Positions 1 to 7,419 of a stretch of 32,940 bases of DNA are shown here, one piece after another. The translations under genes were made by a program, and so were the position numbers. The notes below the pieces were generated by a model, which worked only from the letters and a program-made list of their open reading frames with translations, did no database searches and was not told the DNA's origin. This DNA is from Bacteroidota bacterium (GTDB taxonomy: Bacteria; Bacteroidota; Bacteroidia; JABDFU01). Within the stretch, counting starts at the first letter, position 1. Every line of letters begins with the position of its first letter. The DNA lies in assembly GCA_013286385.1 (NCBI GenBank), contig JABDFU010000021.1:1-32940 (forward strand). Direction: 5' to 3'.

Positions 1-1
1 T

Positions 2-1006
2 GTTCCAAAAAATACGGAAAGTAACCGGGATTACGATTTCATTTCCCTGGCGGAAAGGGAATTGCTGATAAAAACAACCGGTATTGAGCAACGGAGGGTT
101 GCCTTGCCGGGAATGACAACTTCAGATCTTTGTTATGCCGCTGCCGATCAATTGTTGAATAAACTTGAGTGGAACAGAGAGGAGATCGCTCTGCTTGTTT
201 TTGTTTCTCAATCCGAAGATTATTATTTGCCGGCGACAGCCATTCTTTTGCAAAATCGTTTGGGTTTGCCAAAAACCTGTATGGCATTTGATATTGGCCT
301 GGGCTGTTCGGGGTTTGTATACGGATTATCAGTAGTTGCCGGAATGATGAAAAGCTCAGGTATTAAAAGAGGCTTGTTGCTGAATGGAGATACGTCCTCT
401 TTTGTTTGTTCAAAAGAGGACAAAAGTTCGTATCCTTTATTCGGAGATGCCGGTGCCGCTACTGCTCTTGAACTGTCTGACAGTGCCCCTGCTATTTATT
501 TTAATCTGAACAGCGACGGGTCGGGACACAAAGCCATCTTTATTCCTGACGGAGGCAGCCGGAACAAATACTCTGAGGATTCGTTTAAGATGAAGGCAGT
601 CTCGGATGGAATTGTGCGCTCTGATTTTCACCTGGCACTTAACGGAATAGCTATTTTCAATTTCTCACTTATTGAGGTGCCACGGATTATTGAGAATTTA
701 CTGGCTGAATCGGAAACAGACAGAAAAGATGTTGATTATTATGTACTTCACCAGGCGAACCTGCTTATCAATGATTCCATTCGTAAAAAATTGGCTCTTC
801 CCGCCGGTAAATTTCCGTTGACCCTTGGTAAATACGGGAATACGAGCTCTGCATCGATACCTCTTACTATTGTTTCTGAACTCGGCAGGGAATTGAGCGA
901 ACGGCCTTTGTCGCTTTTGTGCGCCGGATTCGGGGTCGGGCTTTCCTGGGCAGCTGTTTTAATTGAAACAAAAAAAGTGCTTACTTTACCTGTGGTAGAA
1001 ATTTAA
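2..1006 (+). CDS. 3-oxoacyl-ACP synthase III family protein (5' end outside window)
   Basis: Condensing enzyme of the FabH/KAS III family, which joins an acyl-CoA or acyl-ACP primer to malonyl-ACP in the cytoplasm. The frame is open from the first bases of the window, and the encoded residues before the first internal start codon (TTG at 62) are family-like, so the true start lies upstream. The full triad is visible: Cys at 305-307 in DIGLGCSGF, His at 749-751 in VLHQAN, and Asn at 839-841 in KYGNTSSAS. The conserved early motif KTTGIEQRR is also present. The gene is followed after 10 bp by an SDR reductase, the next enzyme type in a fatty-acyl elongation cycle. In Bacteroidota such KAS III/SDR pairs often lie in surface-polysaccharide or specialised acyl-chain loci, so a role outside housekeeping fatty acid synthesis is likely but is inference. 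The specific substrate cannot be told. Confidence 0.9.
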   Translation, partial: VPKNTESNRDYDFISLAERELLIKTTGIEQRRVALPGMTTSDLCYAAADQLLNKLEWNREEIALLVFVSQSEDYYLPATAILLQNRLGLPKTCMAFDIGLGCSGFVYGLSVVAGMMKSSGIKRGLLLNGDTSSFVCSKEDKSSYPLFGDAGAATALELSDSAPAIYFNLNSDGSGHKAIFIPDGGSRNKYSEDSFKMKAVSDGIVRSDFHLALNGIAIFNFSLIEVPRIIENLLAESETDRKDVDYYVLHQANLLINDSIRKKLALPAGKFPLTLGKYGNTSSASIPLTIVSELGRELSERPLSLLCAGFGVGLSWAAVLIETKKVLTLPVVEI

Positions 1007-1016
1007 TAATTTCTTT

Positions 1017-1760
1017 ATGTCTGCATTTACGTTAAACGGAAAAAAAATTCTTGTTACAGGTGCTTCTTCCGGAATAGGGAGGCAGGCTGCAATCAATATA
1101 AGCAATGCAGGGGGTACCGTGATTCTTACAGCCAGGGATCCTGAAAGATTGAATCAGACACTTGATCTTCTCCACGGAGAAGGTCATCATGTGCTTGTTG
1201 CTGACCTGAGCGTTGAAAAAGAAATCGATTTGCTTGTTTCCCTGGTTGATAAAATAAACGGAATGGTAAATTGTGCAGGAATCGTTCATCCTTTGCCTGT
1301 TAAATTTATTACGATGAGCCGTTTAGAAGAAATGAACAACATCAGTTACAATGCACCTGTGTTATTGACGGGCAAGTTGCTGAAGGCAAAAAAAATTTCG
1401 GATTCCGGATCTTTGGTATATATGTCCTCTGTTTCCAGTCGCTTCGGGTATATCGGTGGTGCTTTGTATTGCGGCGCGAAGGCAGGAATCGACGCTTTCG
1501 TAAAGGTTCTTGCATTGGAGTGTGCCTCCAATGGTATACGGTCCAATACGATTAATGCTGCAATGGTAAGGACACCTCTTTTTGACAAGGTTGAAGAAAT
1601 TATAAGCAAAGAGGAAATGGCAGCTCATGAAAAAAAATATCCGCTGGGCCTGGGAGAACCTTCGGATATTGCAAATGCAATTGTATTTTTGCTGTCCGAT
1701 GCATCCAGGTGGATCACCGGAACAAATCTGGTTATAGACGGCGGACTTTATGCCGGGTAA
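1017..1760 (+). CDS. SDR family oxidoreductase (FabG-like)
   Basis: Classical short-chain dehydrogenase/reductase of 247 residues, the usual length. The Rossmann motif TGASSGIG is at residues 14-21, NCAG at 85-88, the catalytic Ser at about 138 (MSSVSS), and the YxxxK pair at Tyr151/Lys155 (YCGAKAG). The C-terminal ITGTNLVIDGG is typical of FabG-type 3-oxoacyl-ACP reductases. It starts 10 bp after the KAS III gene, so the two are surely cotranscribed and probably act in turn: condensation, then NAD(P)H-dependent reduction of the 3-keto product. It is not necessarily the housekeeping FabG, because specialised acyl loci carry paralogues of this type. The stop at 1758-1760 overlaps the apparent beginning of the damaged lipoprotein reading frame that follows. 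Confidence 0.9.
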   Translation: MSAFTLNGKKILVTGASSGIGRQAAINISNAGGTVILTARDPERLNQTLDLLHGEGHHVLVADLSVEKEIDLLVSLVDKINGMVNCAGIVHPLPVKFITMSRLEEMNNISYNAPVLLTGKLLKAKKISDSGSLVYMSSVSSRFGYIGGALYCGAKAGIDAFVKVLALECASNGIRSNTINAAMVRTPLFDKVEEIISKEEMAAHEKKYPLGLGEPSDIANAIVFLLSDASRWITGTNLVIDGGLYAG

Positions 1761-1849
1761 TTTTAAGACATCAAACATCTGCTATTCTGTTATTGTGCCT
1801 GTTTTTCACAGGATGCGAAAAGGAAAATGGATCCTGTTGCAAAGGCTGA
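1760..1849 (+). pseudogene. Lipoprotein signal peptide in a different frame from the gene body (apparent frameshift)
   Basis: In the frame beginning at 1760 (codon ATT) the sequence reads ILRHQTSAILLLCLFFTGCE. This is a textbook lipoprotein signal: basic start, hydrophobic core and lipobox FTGC with Cys at 1814-1816. The frame closes at a TGA at 1847-1849. The 172-residue body of the neighbouring gene is in the frame one base further on and has no export signal of its own. Dropping one A from the AAAA run near 1824-1827 would join signal and body. No ATG lies in the signal frame. The ATG at 1750 (overlapping the SDR end) would serve only if one more base, for example a T of the run at 1761-1764, were also removed. 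Sequencing error in homopolymers and genuine decay both remain possible. Confidence 0.6.
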
Positions 1850-2345
1850 TTCAATTCAGACTTTGAAGAAGGAGTCTATGCACAGGGATACAGCCCTCAT
1901 GGTTGTCGGCACTTTCAGTTTACGAAACAACCTTATCCATAACATTCACGTCTACCTCTATCTGGAGCAAAAACGCATTGATTCCCTAAGTGTTTCAGGC
2001 AATCAGGAATTCGGTTTCTATCTTAGGCGCAATACGGTGTATTATATTGAAATTGTAAAAGACGGGTATTTAAGTAAAAATATTGGGGTATCGACAGATC
2101 TGCCGGATTCAGTCTGGCCAGCGCATTATTTTACATTCGGATTTACTGCTCCCCTAATCAAAAAACAGGAAGAGGATCAGGATATTTATGTTCAATATGT
2201 CGCGGAACTTCCTGTGGCGTATATTTTTTACAATGACAAAATAAAAAAATTTGACACCTCAAAGGAGTATACGGCTGAGCAGAAGGAGCGATTCAATCAT
2301 GCGCGACAGTCGGTAAAAGAATTCAATAAGAAAAACAGCGAATAG
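1827..2345 (+). CDS. Hypothetical protein, body of a probable lipoprotein (frameshifted upstream)
   Basis: A 172-residue open frame of unknown function. Residues 25-110 look like a small beta-sandwich in which hydrophobic and charged residues alternate (for example HNIHVYLYLEQKRIDS and NTVYYIEIVKDGYLSK). This resembles domains of exported Bacteroidota proteins that precede a C-terminal segment of the type PVAYIFYNDKIKKFD, seen here at about 130-144. The ATG at 1827 is probably not the true start: just upstream, in another frame, lies a lipoprotein signal sequence that the protein otherwise lacks. The gene follows the KAS III/SDR pair on the same strand and could be its last member. Its stop codon abuts the stop codon of the convergent YfiR gene, with no terminator space between. 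The intact product would be expected in the periplasm or outer membrane. Confidence 0.6.
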   Translation: MDPVAKADSIQTLKKESMHRDTALMVVGTFSLRNNLIHNIHVYLYLEQKRIDSLSVSGNQEFGFYLRRNTVYYIEIVKDGYLSKNIGVSTDLPDSVWPAHYFTFGFTAPLIKKQEEDQDIYVQYVAELPVAYIFYNDKIKKFDTSKEYTAEQKERFNHARQSVKEFNKKNSE

Positions 2346-2882
2346 CTATTTTATCAGCTTGTAGGCCAAATTCAGGAGGTTGGAAGAGACCAGCATTCCG
2401 TTGCTGGTAATTGCAGTTTTGTTCAGCTCGAATTTGGTTTTGTAGTCATCGTCTTCGTCCAGAAAAATACTGATGCCCGCCCCCCGGGTGATCATTCCAG
2501 GCTTCTCCGTTACAATCAGCGTAGGCTTTCCCTTGCAGGCAGCAGATATTTCCCAGAGTTTTCCGTTCTGCTCCACAGGAACATAGATGATATGGCATTG
2601 GGCAACGTCCGCCATATTACTGATTACTTTTACGACGATAGAAAGTTCACCGACTTTTTTTGTGGTCACAAATTTTCCCAATTCATCGGTTAAGGGAGAT
2701 TGTCCGAAAACGCCAATGATAAAGATGCCGGTTTGCTTGTCGGCAGGCCAGTCGATGTATTTGGTGAAATTGTAAATAAAAACCGATTCGAGCTTGTAAT
2801 TCAGCGACTGCGCAGGGCTGTGAACCGAGGCCAGGCCTGTCAGAAGCAGCAGTAAAAAAATAAGGCGAGCTGTTTTTTTCAT
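2346..2882 (-). CDS. YfiR family periplasmic protein
   Basis: YfiR-family (DUF4154) secreted protein. The hallmark is YKLESVFIYNFTKYIDWP right after the signal peptide; the later FLDEDDDYKTKFELN and SSNLLNLA segments also fit the family. The N-terminus MKKTARLIFLLLLLTGLAS is a clear Sec signal. I place the start at 2882, whose ATG follows the receptor's stop by a single base (TAAGATG). An in-frame ATG at 2897 would overlap the receptor gene and put an odd extra segment before the signal. In Pseudomonas YfiR restrains the diguanylate cyclase YfiN from the periplasm. In Bacteroidota, family members often accompany a TonB-dependent receptor and a sensor kinase. Here only the receptor and a small barrel are present. 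A ligand-sensing or modulating role in the periplasm is inferred. Confidence 0.85.
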   Translation of the reverse strand: MKKTARLIFLLLLLTGLASVHSPAQSLNYKLESVFIYNFTKYIDWPADKQTGIFIIGVFGQSPLTDELGKFVTTKKVGELSIVVKVISNMADVAQCHIIYVPVEQNGKLWEISAACKGKPTLIVTEKPGMITRGAGISIFLDEDDDYKTKFELNKTAITSNGMLVSSNLLNLAYKLIK

Positions 2883-2883
2883 C

Positions 2884-4956
2884 TTATTTTTTTGCATTCA
2901 GATTGTACGTAATACGTGCTACAAATTCTCTGGTCGGACCCGGTAGCGGAGGGTGTCCGCCATTGTAAGGTTGTATGTATAAATCTTCTGAATTCAACAT
3001 GTTGTAGCAGCCCAATCCTATTTTCAAACCTTTGGTGATACAATTATTCCAGGTGATAAAAATATTTGCAAGTAAAAGAGGCGGGTATTCTTTCAGGTAA
3101 TTTTCTGAAGCAGGCTCCGAGGGGTCGTAGCCGTAACGACGTCCCAGCAAGGAAGCTGTTGGGGCAATGCTGAAAGATTTGCCGAGGTTGAAATTAGCAC
3201 TGAGGTTGAATTTGTTTGCCGGGAAGGCAAGGGTCATGTTCGTATTAGCGGGTACCTGGTAAACGGGAACATCATCCTTACCAGCTGTTGTATAATAGGC
3301 ATAATTAAAATCAAGGTAGCCCCAGGTGCTGCGAATCCGGTAATCCGTCTCAATTCCAATGCTGCCCGACTGTTTTTGGTTTGTATAAGCATCTCCTGAG
3401 TAGGCCACTTTATTAATGACTACGGTATCCACCGAATATATAATGGGATTAAAAGTGGTGATATCAAAAAGATTAACCGTTATATAGGAGTTCGCACCGG
3501 GCTGGTAGCCGGTCTCCAGTTCTATGGTTTGCGTAGTTTCTGGTTTTATCGTACCCGGAGGCAAACTGTAATTGATGTCGTCAATGCCCGGAGCTCTGAA
3601 TGCTTCGCTGTACAAAAGTTTAAAATTCCATTTTTCAATTTTTTTGGTTATTCCCAAACGGGGAACAAAGGATGAACCATAGGATGAGTTATTGTCGAAC
3701 CGGGCACCAACGGTCAGGTAAGCGATTTTGCTTTTTACCAGAGCCTGAAAAAATGCAGCGCTGTTAAAATAGCTGATGGTTCTTGATCCGTTATCGAAGT
3801 GTGTTGTATCTAAACCCAGTATGGTTGCCTTGTCAGTAAAGGCCTCCACTCCGGCAATGATGTTTATTTTTGACGTAGCATCATAGGACAGGGTTATATT
3901 GCCTTTGGTGCGTTGTGCGAGTTCATTGTAAGTTGTATAGGCGGCATCCTGCGGAGCAGGTGCTGCTGCAAAATTCCAGGGTAGCTGAGCCAGGTAATTG
4001 AATTTGGGTGTAATCGTAAGTTTATCGTTGATTTTGCCCTTGTACTTGAGTTCGAAATACCCCGATTTAAAATCATCGGGATAGGCCTGGCTAAGAGCTG
4101 TTCCGTAATTATCACGGGTGGTCGTCTGATAATCGTCGTAGATGGCCCGCAGGCTCCAGTCTTTGTAGCTCATCCCAAGATTGATAGTACCGGGATTTAA
4201 AGCAGAATTTCCGTTCATGGGATAGTGGTTTCCCACAAAGTCGTTATACGTAAGGTCGCTGCGCTGCCCCTGACCAATGAAACCGGCCAGGCTGAACATG
4301 AAATCGCCTATTTTTTTTCCGGCGGAAACCGTCACATCCCGCTCTCCGTAAGACTTGGTCATTTGACCGTAGCTGACGTTAGCGCTGATTCCGTTCAGGT
4401 CCTCACCGCTTTTGGTAATGATGCTGATTACCCCGTATTCGGCATAGCCTCCGTAGATGGCCGAGCCCGGGCCGCGTATGACCTCTATGCGTTTGATCTG
4501 GCTGACATCGAAATGATTGCCGAATTGCAGGGTAGAGTACATGATCTCGTTCATTTCCTGGCCATCCAGCAGAACCAGCACTTTGCCTTCATTGGCCCAG
4601 TTACCGCGCATGCCGATTCCCACCACACCAGCTACATCGGAAGCAAAATTAATGCCCGGTACCAGGCTGAGTACGTCTATCAGGTCACGTGCTCCCGATT
4701 TTTCAATCTCTTCCTGTGTGATCAGGGTCACAATACTGGGAGACTTTCTGGAGGACATCGGTTTTTTTGAAGCCACCCCGATCAGTGAATTGATCAGCGA
4801 CTCCAGCTCGGAAGAAACCCCTGATGATTTGATGTTCATGAGTTGTTCAAGCGTCATGTTGTAAATAGCGGCGGAATCGAGAATGGAATTGTCCTGAGCC
4901 CATGCGGCCCATCCGAAGGATAAAAAAGAAAAGAGTGTGAGGTAAATTTTTCTCAA
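2884..4956 (-). CDS. TonB-dependent outer membrane receptor
   Basis: A 690-residue TonB-dependent receptor that would import a scarce ligand across the outer membrane with energy from TonB-ExbBD. The signal peptide is at residues 1-20 (ending AAWA). A short N-terminal segment (MTLEQLMNIKSS) precedes a plug domain at about 70-185 with SIVTLITQEEIEKSGARDL, VLVLLDGQEMNE and the conserved IEVIRGPGSAIYG. The rest is a barrel rich in alternating strands that ends in an aromatic-containing strand (FVARITYNLNAKK). It lacks the carboxypeptidase-like N-terminal domain of SusC-type receptors and no SusD gene is adjacent, so a polysaccharide system is unlikely. A siderophore, vitamin or metal ligand is possible but unproven. 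It is the middle gene of a three-gene operon: 4 bp after the small barrel gene and 1 bp before yfiR. Confidence 0.92.
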   Translation of the reverse strand: MRKIYLTLFSFLSFGWAAWAQDNSILDSAAIYNMTLEQLMNIKSSGVSSELESLINSLIGVASKKPMSSRKSPSIVTLITQEEIEKSGARDLIDVLSLVPGINFASDVAGVVGIGMRGNWANEGKVLVLLDGQEMNEIMYSTLQFGNHFDVSQIKRIEVIRGPGSAIYGGYAEYGVISIITKSGEDLNGISANVSYGQMTKSYGERDVTVSAGKKIGDFMFSLAGFIGQGQRSDLTYNDFVGNHYPMNGNSALNPGTINLGMSYKDWSLRAIYDDYQTTTRDNYGTALSQAYPDDFKSGYFELKYKGKINDKLTITPKFNYLAQLPWNFAAAPAPQDAAYTTYNELAQRTKGNITLSYDATSKINIIAGVEAFTDKATILGLDTTHFDNGSRTISYFNSAAFFQALVKSKIAYLTVGARFDNNSSYGSSFVPRLGITKKIEKWNFKLLYSEAFRAPGIDDINYSLPPGTIKPETTQTIELETGYQPGANSYITVNLFDITTFNPIIYSVDTVVINKVAYSGDAYTNQKQSGSIGIETDYRIRSTWGYLDFNYAYYTTAGKDDVPVYQVPANTNMTLAFPANKFNLSANFNLGKSFSIAPTASLLGRRYGYDPSEPASENYLKEYPPLLLANIFITWNNCITKGLKIGLGCYNMLNSEDLYIQPYNGGHPPLPGPTREFVARITYNLNAKK

Positions 4957-4960
4957 ATTC

Positions 4961-5572
4961 TCAGAAGAATTTAACGCCTACAGAAAGCAAAAATACATTG
5001 GCTGCAATGCTGTAAGACGAGGTGTACAATTGGGTAACCGAGCGAATGTACCTCAGGTCAACAGTAAACTTCAGAATATCAGAGCCTACACCGACAATCA
5101 CATTGGTGCTGCCGTTTTTCAGATCGGTCTGCGGAAGCAGAATACCGTTGTAATTTAATGCGTCGTTGCTATTGAAAAACTGACCCAGGCCCGCGAATCC
5201 TCTTACATTGGCGAGTTCCCCAAGTTTAAAAAGTTCGTATCCCACCAGCAGGTTTGCATTGTATCCTTTCAGGGAAAAATTAATATCGGAGGCCAGATTG
5301 CTCGCATTCGATCCGGTCAAACCGGTAAGCGTAGAGGATTCTGTCACGTACATGTACTCGGGTTGTATATACCATTTCCCCATTTCGAGGCGGGCAAATA
5401 CACCCGCCGCTATTCCGGAACCAATGGTTTGCTGGGCGTAAGGTATGGAGCTGTTGGTGCTCAGATCAGTGCTGTTCATTCCCACAATCGGACCCAGTTT
5501 GAAATGTACCTGAGCGCTAAGCTGAACGACTGAAATCAATACGACTAGAAACGCAGCTGACCTTTTGTTCAT
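4961..5572 (-). CDS. Small outer-membrane beta-barrel protein (PorT-like)
   Basis: A 203-residue exported protein with a signal peptide (MNKRSAAFLVVLISVVQLSA) followed by a compact barrel. VHFKLGPIVGMNSTDL and GSGIAAGVFARLEMGKWYIQPEY are typical of the PorT/OMP_b-brl family of Bacteroidota, and the last strand VFLLSVGVKFF ends in Phe, as usual for BAM substrates. It is the first gene of the operon with the TonB-dependent receptor, 4 bp upstream of it, so the two are likely made together. Its precise role is unknown; it could be an accessory to the receptor or an independent small barrel. A promoter element (TATATTTG at 5603-5596) lies 23 bp before the ATG. Confidence 0.82.
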   Translation of the reverse strand: MNKRSAAFLVVLISVVQLSAQVHFKLGPIVGMNSTDLSTNSSIPYAQQTIGSGIAAGVFARLEMGKWYIQPEYMYVTESSTLTGLTGSNASNLASDINFSLKGYNANLLVGYELFKLGELANVRGFAGLGQFFNSNDALNYNGILLPQTDLKNGSTNVIVGVGSDILKFTVDLRYIRSVTQLYTSSYSIAANVFLLSVGVKFF

Positions 5573-5595
5573 GGTATTTGGCTTTAAGGACTGAA

Positions 5596-5603
5596 CAAAT
5601 ATA
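5596..5603 (-). promoter_or_regulatory. Probable -7 promoter element of the barrel/receptor/yfiR operon
   Basis: On the minus strand the sequence is TATATTTG, an exact match to the Bacteroidetes -7 consensus TAnnTTTG. It lies 23 bp upstream of the ATG at 5572, in a 61-bp gap shared with the divergent gene at 5634. I do not see a well-spaced TTTG -33 element, so this rests on the -7 match and position alone. Confidence 0.5.
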
Positions 5604-5633
5604 AACTTTTCCTTATATTTATATACGTGTACA

Positions 5634-7013
5634 ATGAAAAGCCAGAATAATTATTTTTTAGCTGCGCTGTTCGTTCTGTTGTCTGCTTTTGTCATTCTCA
5701 GTTATTTCTGCCATCCTGCTGCGGATGATTTTGAGGGGGCGGCTTCATCGGCCGGTATCGGTTTTTGGAAAAGCTATCTGAGGGATCTTCAGGTAACCAA
5801 TGGGCGCTATACAGATGGGTTCTTTGCATTTGCCTCACCCCTTCGCTGGGGTTCGGTAGGACTGTATAAAGTGTGCCCTGTTTTACTGATGGGACTGAGT
5901 TATTTTGCACTCTTCTTTGCATTGAAAACAATTTTAAATCCGGTCTATCCGGGGATAACAATTCATCTTTTCAGTTCGGTTCTTTTGCTGCTATACCTGA
6001 GCATCGCCCCCTCTTTTACCGAAAGTTTTTACTGGTACTCGTCTTCTGTGACCTATCAATTGCCAGGCTCACTGACGCTTCTTTATTTTTCGCTGCTGAT
6101 CAGAAAGCCCCTTCGGTTCGGACGACCCTTTCATTTTTTAATTCTGGTAGTATTGGCTGCAGTTATTATCGGATTCAATGAAGTAAATATGCTGCTGATG
6201 GTGGCCGGCAGCCTGATTTTCAGCTTTTGCAACGGACGCTCTGAATCTGAAAATAAGCTTGAGCCGGTGCTTCTCTTTATTTTGGTTTTGGCCTTTTCTT
6301 CGGTATTGATTTTCTCTCCCGGAAATGCCGGCCGTTTGGCTTTGTTTCAGGTCCATCATCGTCTGCTGCATTCACTGCATTGGTCCTGCCTTCAAACGAT
6401 GCGCTTTATGATCGGCTGGATGAGCCGGATTCCGTTTCTAATAGCCAGCTTTTTGTTTATTCCGCTTTGCACAGAAGTGCGTAACCGAATCAGGTTGGGC
6501 CAGAATAAATACGCAGTCCCTTCTCTTTTGATCGTACTGGCAATGCCGGCTTCTGTGTTTCTGTGTATTTTCCCCGCCTATTGGGCGACTGATATCCTCG
6601 GACAGCAACGTACGGTAAATGTGGCCTGTTTCTTTTTTATACCGCTTTGGTTTGCATCGTTGAGCCTTTTTGCAGATCGGCTGAAAGGCTATTCGGATTC
6701 GGTTAAAAAATTCAGGAAGGTGTTTGCGGCTGTTTTCATTTTGTCTTTTTTTCTGTGCGGCAACAGTTCAATCGTTATTGCCGATCTCTTAAGCGGAAGA
6801 GCCGCTGCTTTTAATGAGGAGATGTTTCAGCGTTACAGAACAATACAGGCAGGAGTAAAATCGGGGCAGCCGGAGGTTGTGGTTGAAAACCTCAGCACGA
6901 AACCGCAATCACTGTGTGTTTATGATATCACCTGTGATCCCGGTTTCTGGATCAACAAATGTACGGCCGATTATTTTACGATCGGGAAGGTGAGGCTTAA
7001 AACCTGCGAGTGA
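5634..7013 (+). CDS. Polytopic membrane protein, DUF6056/GT-C-like
   Basis: A 459-residue integral membrane protein with about ten or more hydrophobic segments; the first is at residues 8-25. Just after it comes HPAADDF (Asp31-Asp32), then GRYTDGFFAF. This layout matches the DUF6056 family and resembles GT-C glycosyltransferases, whose catalytic acidic residues lie in the first loop outside the membrane. The last 60 or so residues form a soluble tail with DITCDPGFWINKCTADYFTIG, again typical of the family. A role in moving sugars from lipid carriers to surface glycans is therefore plausible but is inference. The gene stands alone between a divergent operon (61-bp gap) and a convergent small gene (6-bp gap). 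The ATG at 5634 gives a good membrane-anchor start. Confidence 0.7.
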   Translation: MKSQNNYFLAALFVLLSAFVILSYFCHPAADDFEGAASSAGIGFWKSYLRDLQVTNGRYTDGFFAFASPLRWGSVGLYKVCPVLLMGLSYFALFFALKTILNPVYPGITIHLFSSVLLLLYLSIAPSFTESFYWYSSSVTYQLPGSLTLLYFSLLIRKPLRFGRPFHFLILVVLAAVIIGFNEVNMLLMVAGSLIFSFCNGRSESENKLEPVLLFILVLAFSSVLIFSPGNAGRLALFQVHHRLLHSLHWSCLQTMRFMIGWMSRIPFLIASFLFIPLCTEVRNRIRLGQNKYAVPSLLIVLAMPASVFLCIFPAYWATDILGQQRTVNVACFFFIPLWFASLSLFADRLKGYSDSVKKFRKVFAAVFILSFFLCGNSSIVIADLLSGRAAAFNEEMFQRYRTIQAGVKSGQPEVVVENLSTKPQSLCVYDITCDPGFWINKCTADYFTIGKVRLKTCE

Positions 7014-7019
7014 TACCTT

Positions 7020-7295
7020 TTACAGGAGTGAGTAATCTGATTTCAAAAATTCCTTGTAATCCCCAAGGTTGGCCATCACCTGCAACTCCCTGTAGCGAAT
7101 GTGAAATTCTTCGTCGCTTTTTATTTTGTTCAATTCAGAAATCCTGAACCGGTCGAAATTGCGAAGGGCCAGAGCTTCTTCTGAATTCAGCTCAATGTTG
7201 TTAAACTCTTTGTATCGCAAGTCGTTTATACTTACAATACCAGTCAGTTCGGCCTTCATGCTTTGCTTTAGACTGAGTTTCTGTTGAATCGCCAT
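7020..7295 (-). CDS. Small hypothetical protein
   Basis: A 91-residue charged, mostly helical soluble protein with no signal peptide and no family I recognise. It contains Glu/Arg-rich stretches such as ALALRNFDRFRISELNKIK and EEFHIRYRELQVMANLGDY. I chose the ATG at 7295. An in-frame TTG at 7367 would add 24 residues with no support. It stands after the CoA-transferase gene on the same strand but is separated from it by 124 bp that include a hairpin, so it is probably transcribed separately. Its stop lies 6 bp from the stop of the convergent membrane-protein gene. Confidence 0.65.
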   Translation of the reverse strand: MAIQQKLSLKQSMKAELTGIVSINDLRYKEFNNIELNSEEALALRNFDRFRISELNKIKSDEEFHIRYRELQVMANLGDYKEFLKSDYSLL

Positions 7296-7383
7296 TTTCT
7301 TTTTGGGTTTTGATAAAAGTACGCCAAGAGAAAGTTCGCCTGTGGGCAAGGTCCATGTACTTTTCAACAGGAGTATGTTAAGA

Positions 7384-7406
7384 GCCCTGCCCTATAAAGG
7401 CAGGGC
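7384..7406 (-). terminator. Hairpin downstream of the CoA-transferase gene
   Basis: The perfect inverted repeat GCCCTGCC / GGCAGGGC (8 bp, 7-nt loop CTATAAA on the plus strand) begins 14 bp after the stop of the CoA-transferase subunit A gene. It is GC-rich enough to be stable. On the minus strand no strong T-run follows, so it is a weak example of an intrinsic terminator, but it sits where the operon of 11743-7420 should end. Confidence 0.5.
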
Positions 7407-7419
7407 GGAGGATAGCAGA

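Noticed and set aside
1362-1778. 138-codon open frame opposite the SDR gene
   Set aside because: Covers the SDR active-site region in reverse; there is no recognisable fold.
4225-4770. 181-codon open frame antisense to the TonB-dependent receptor
   Set aside because: It mirrors the conserved plug-domain codons of the receptor and shows no independent protein features.
7296-7419. tRNA or small RNA in the gap around the hairpin
   Set aside because: The 8-bp hairpin is the only structure seen; there is no cloverleaf or anticodon arm.
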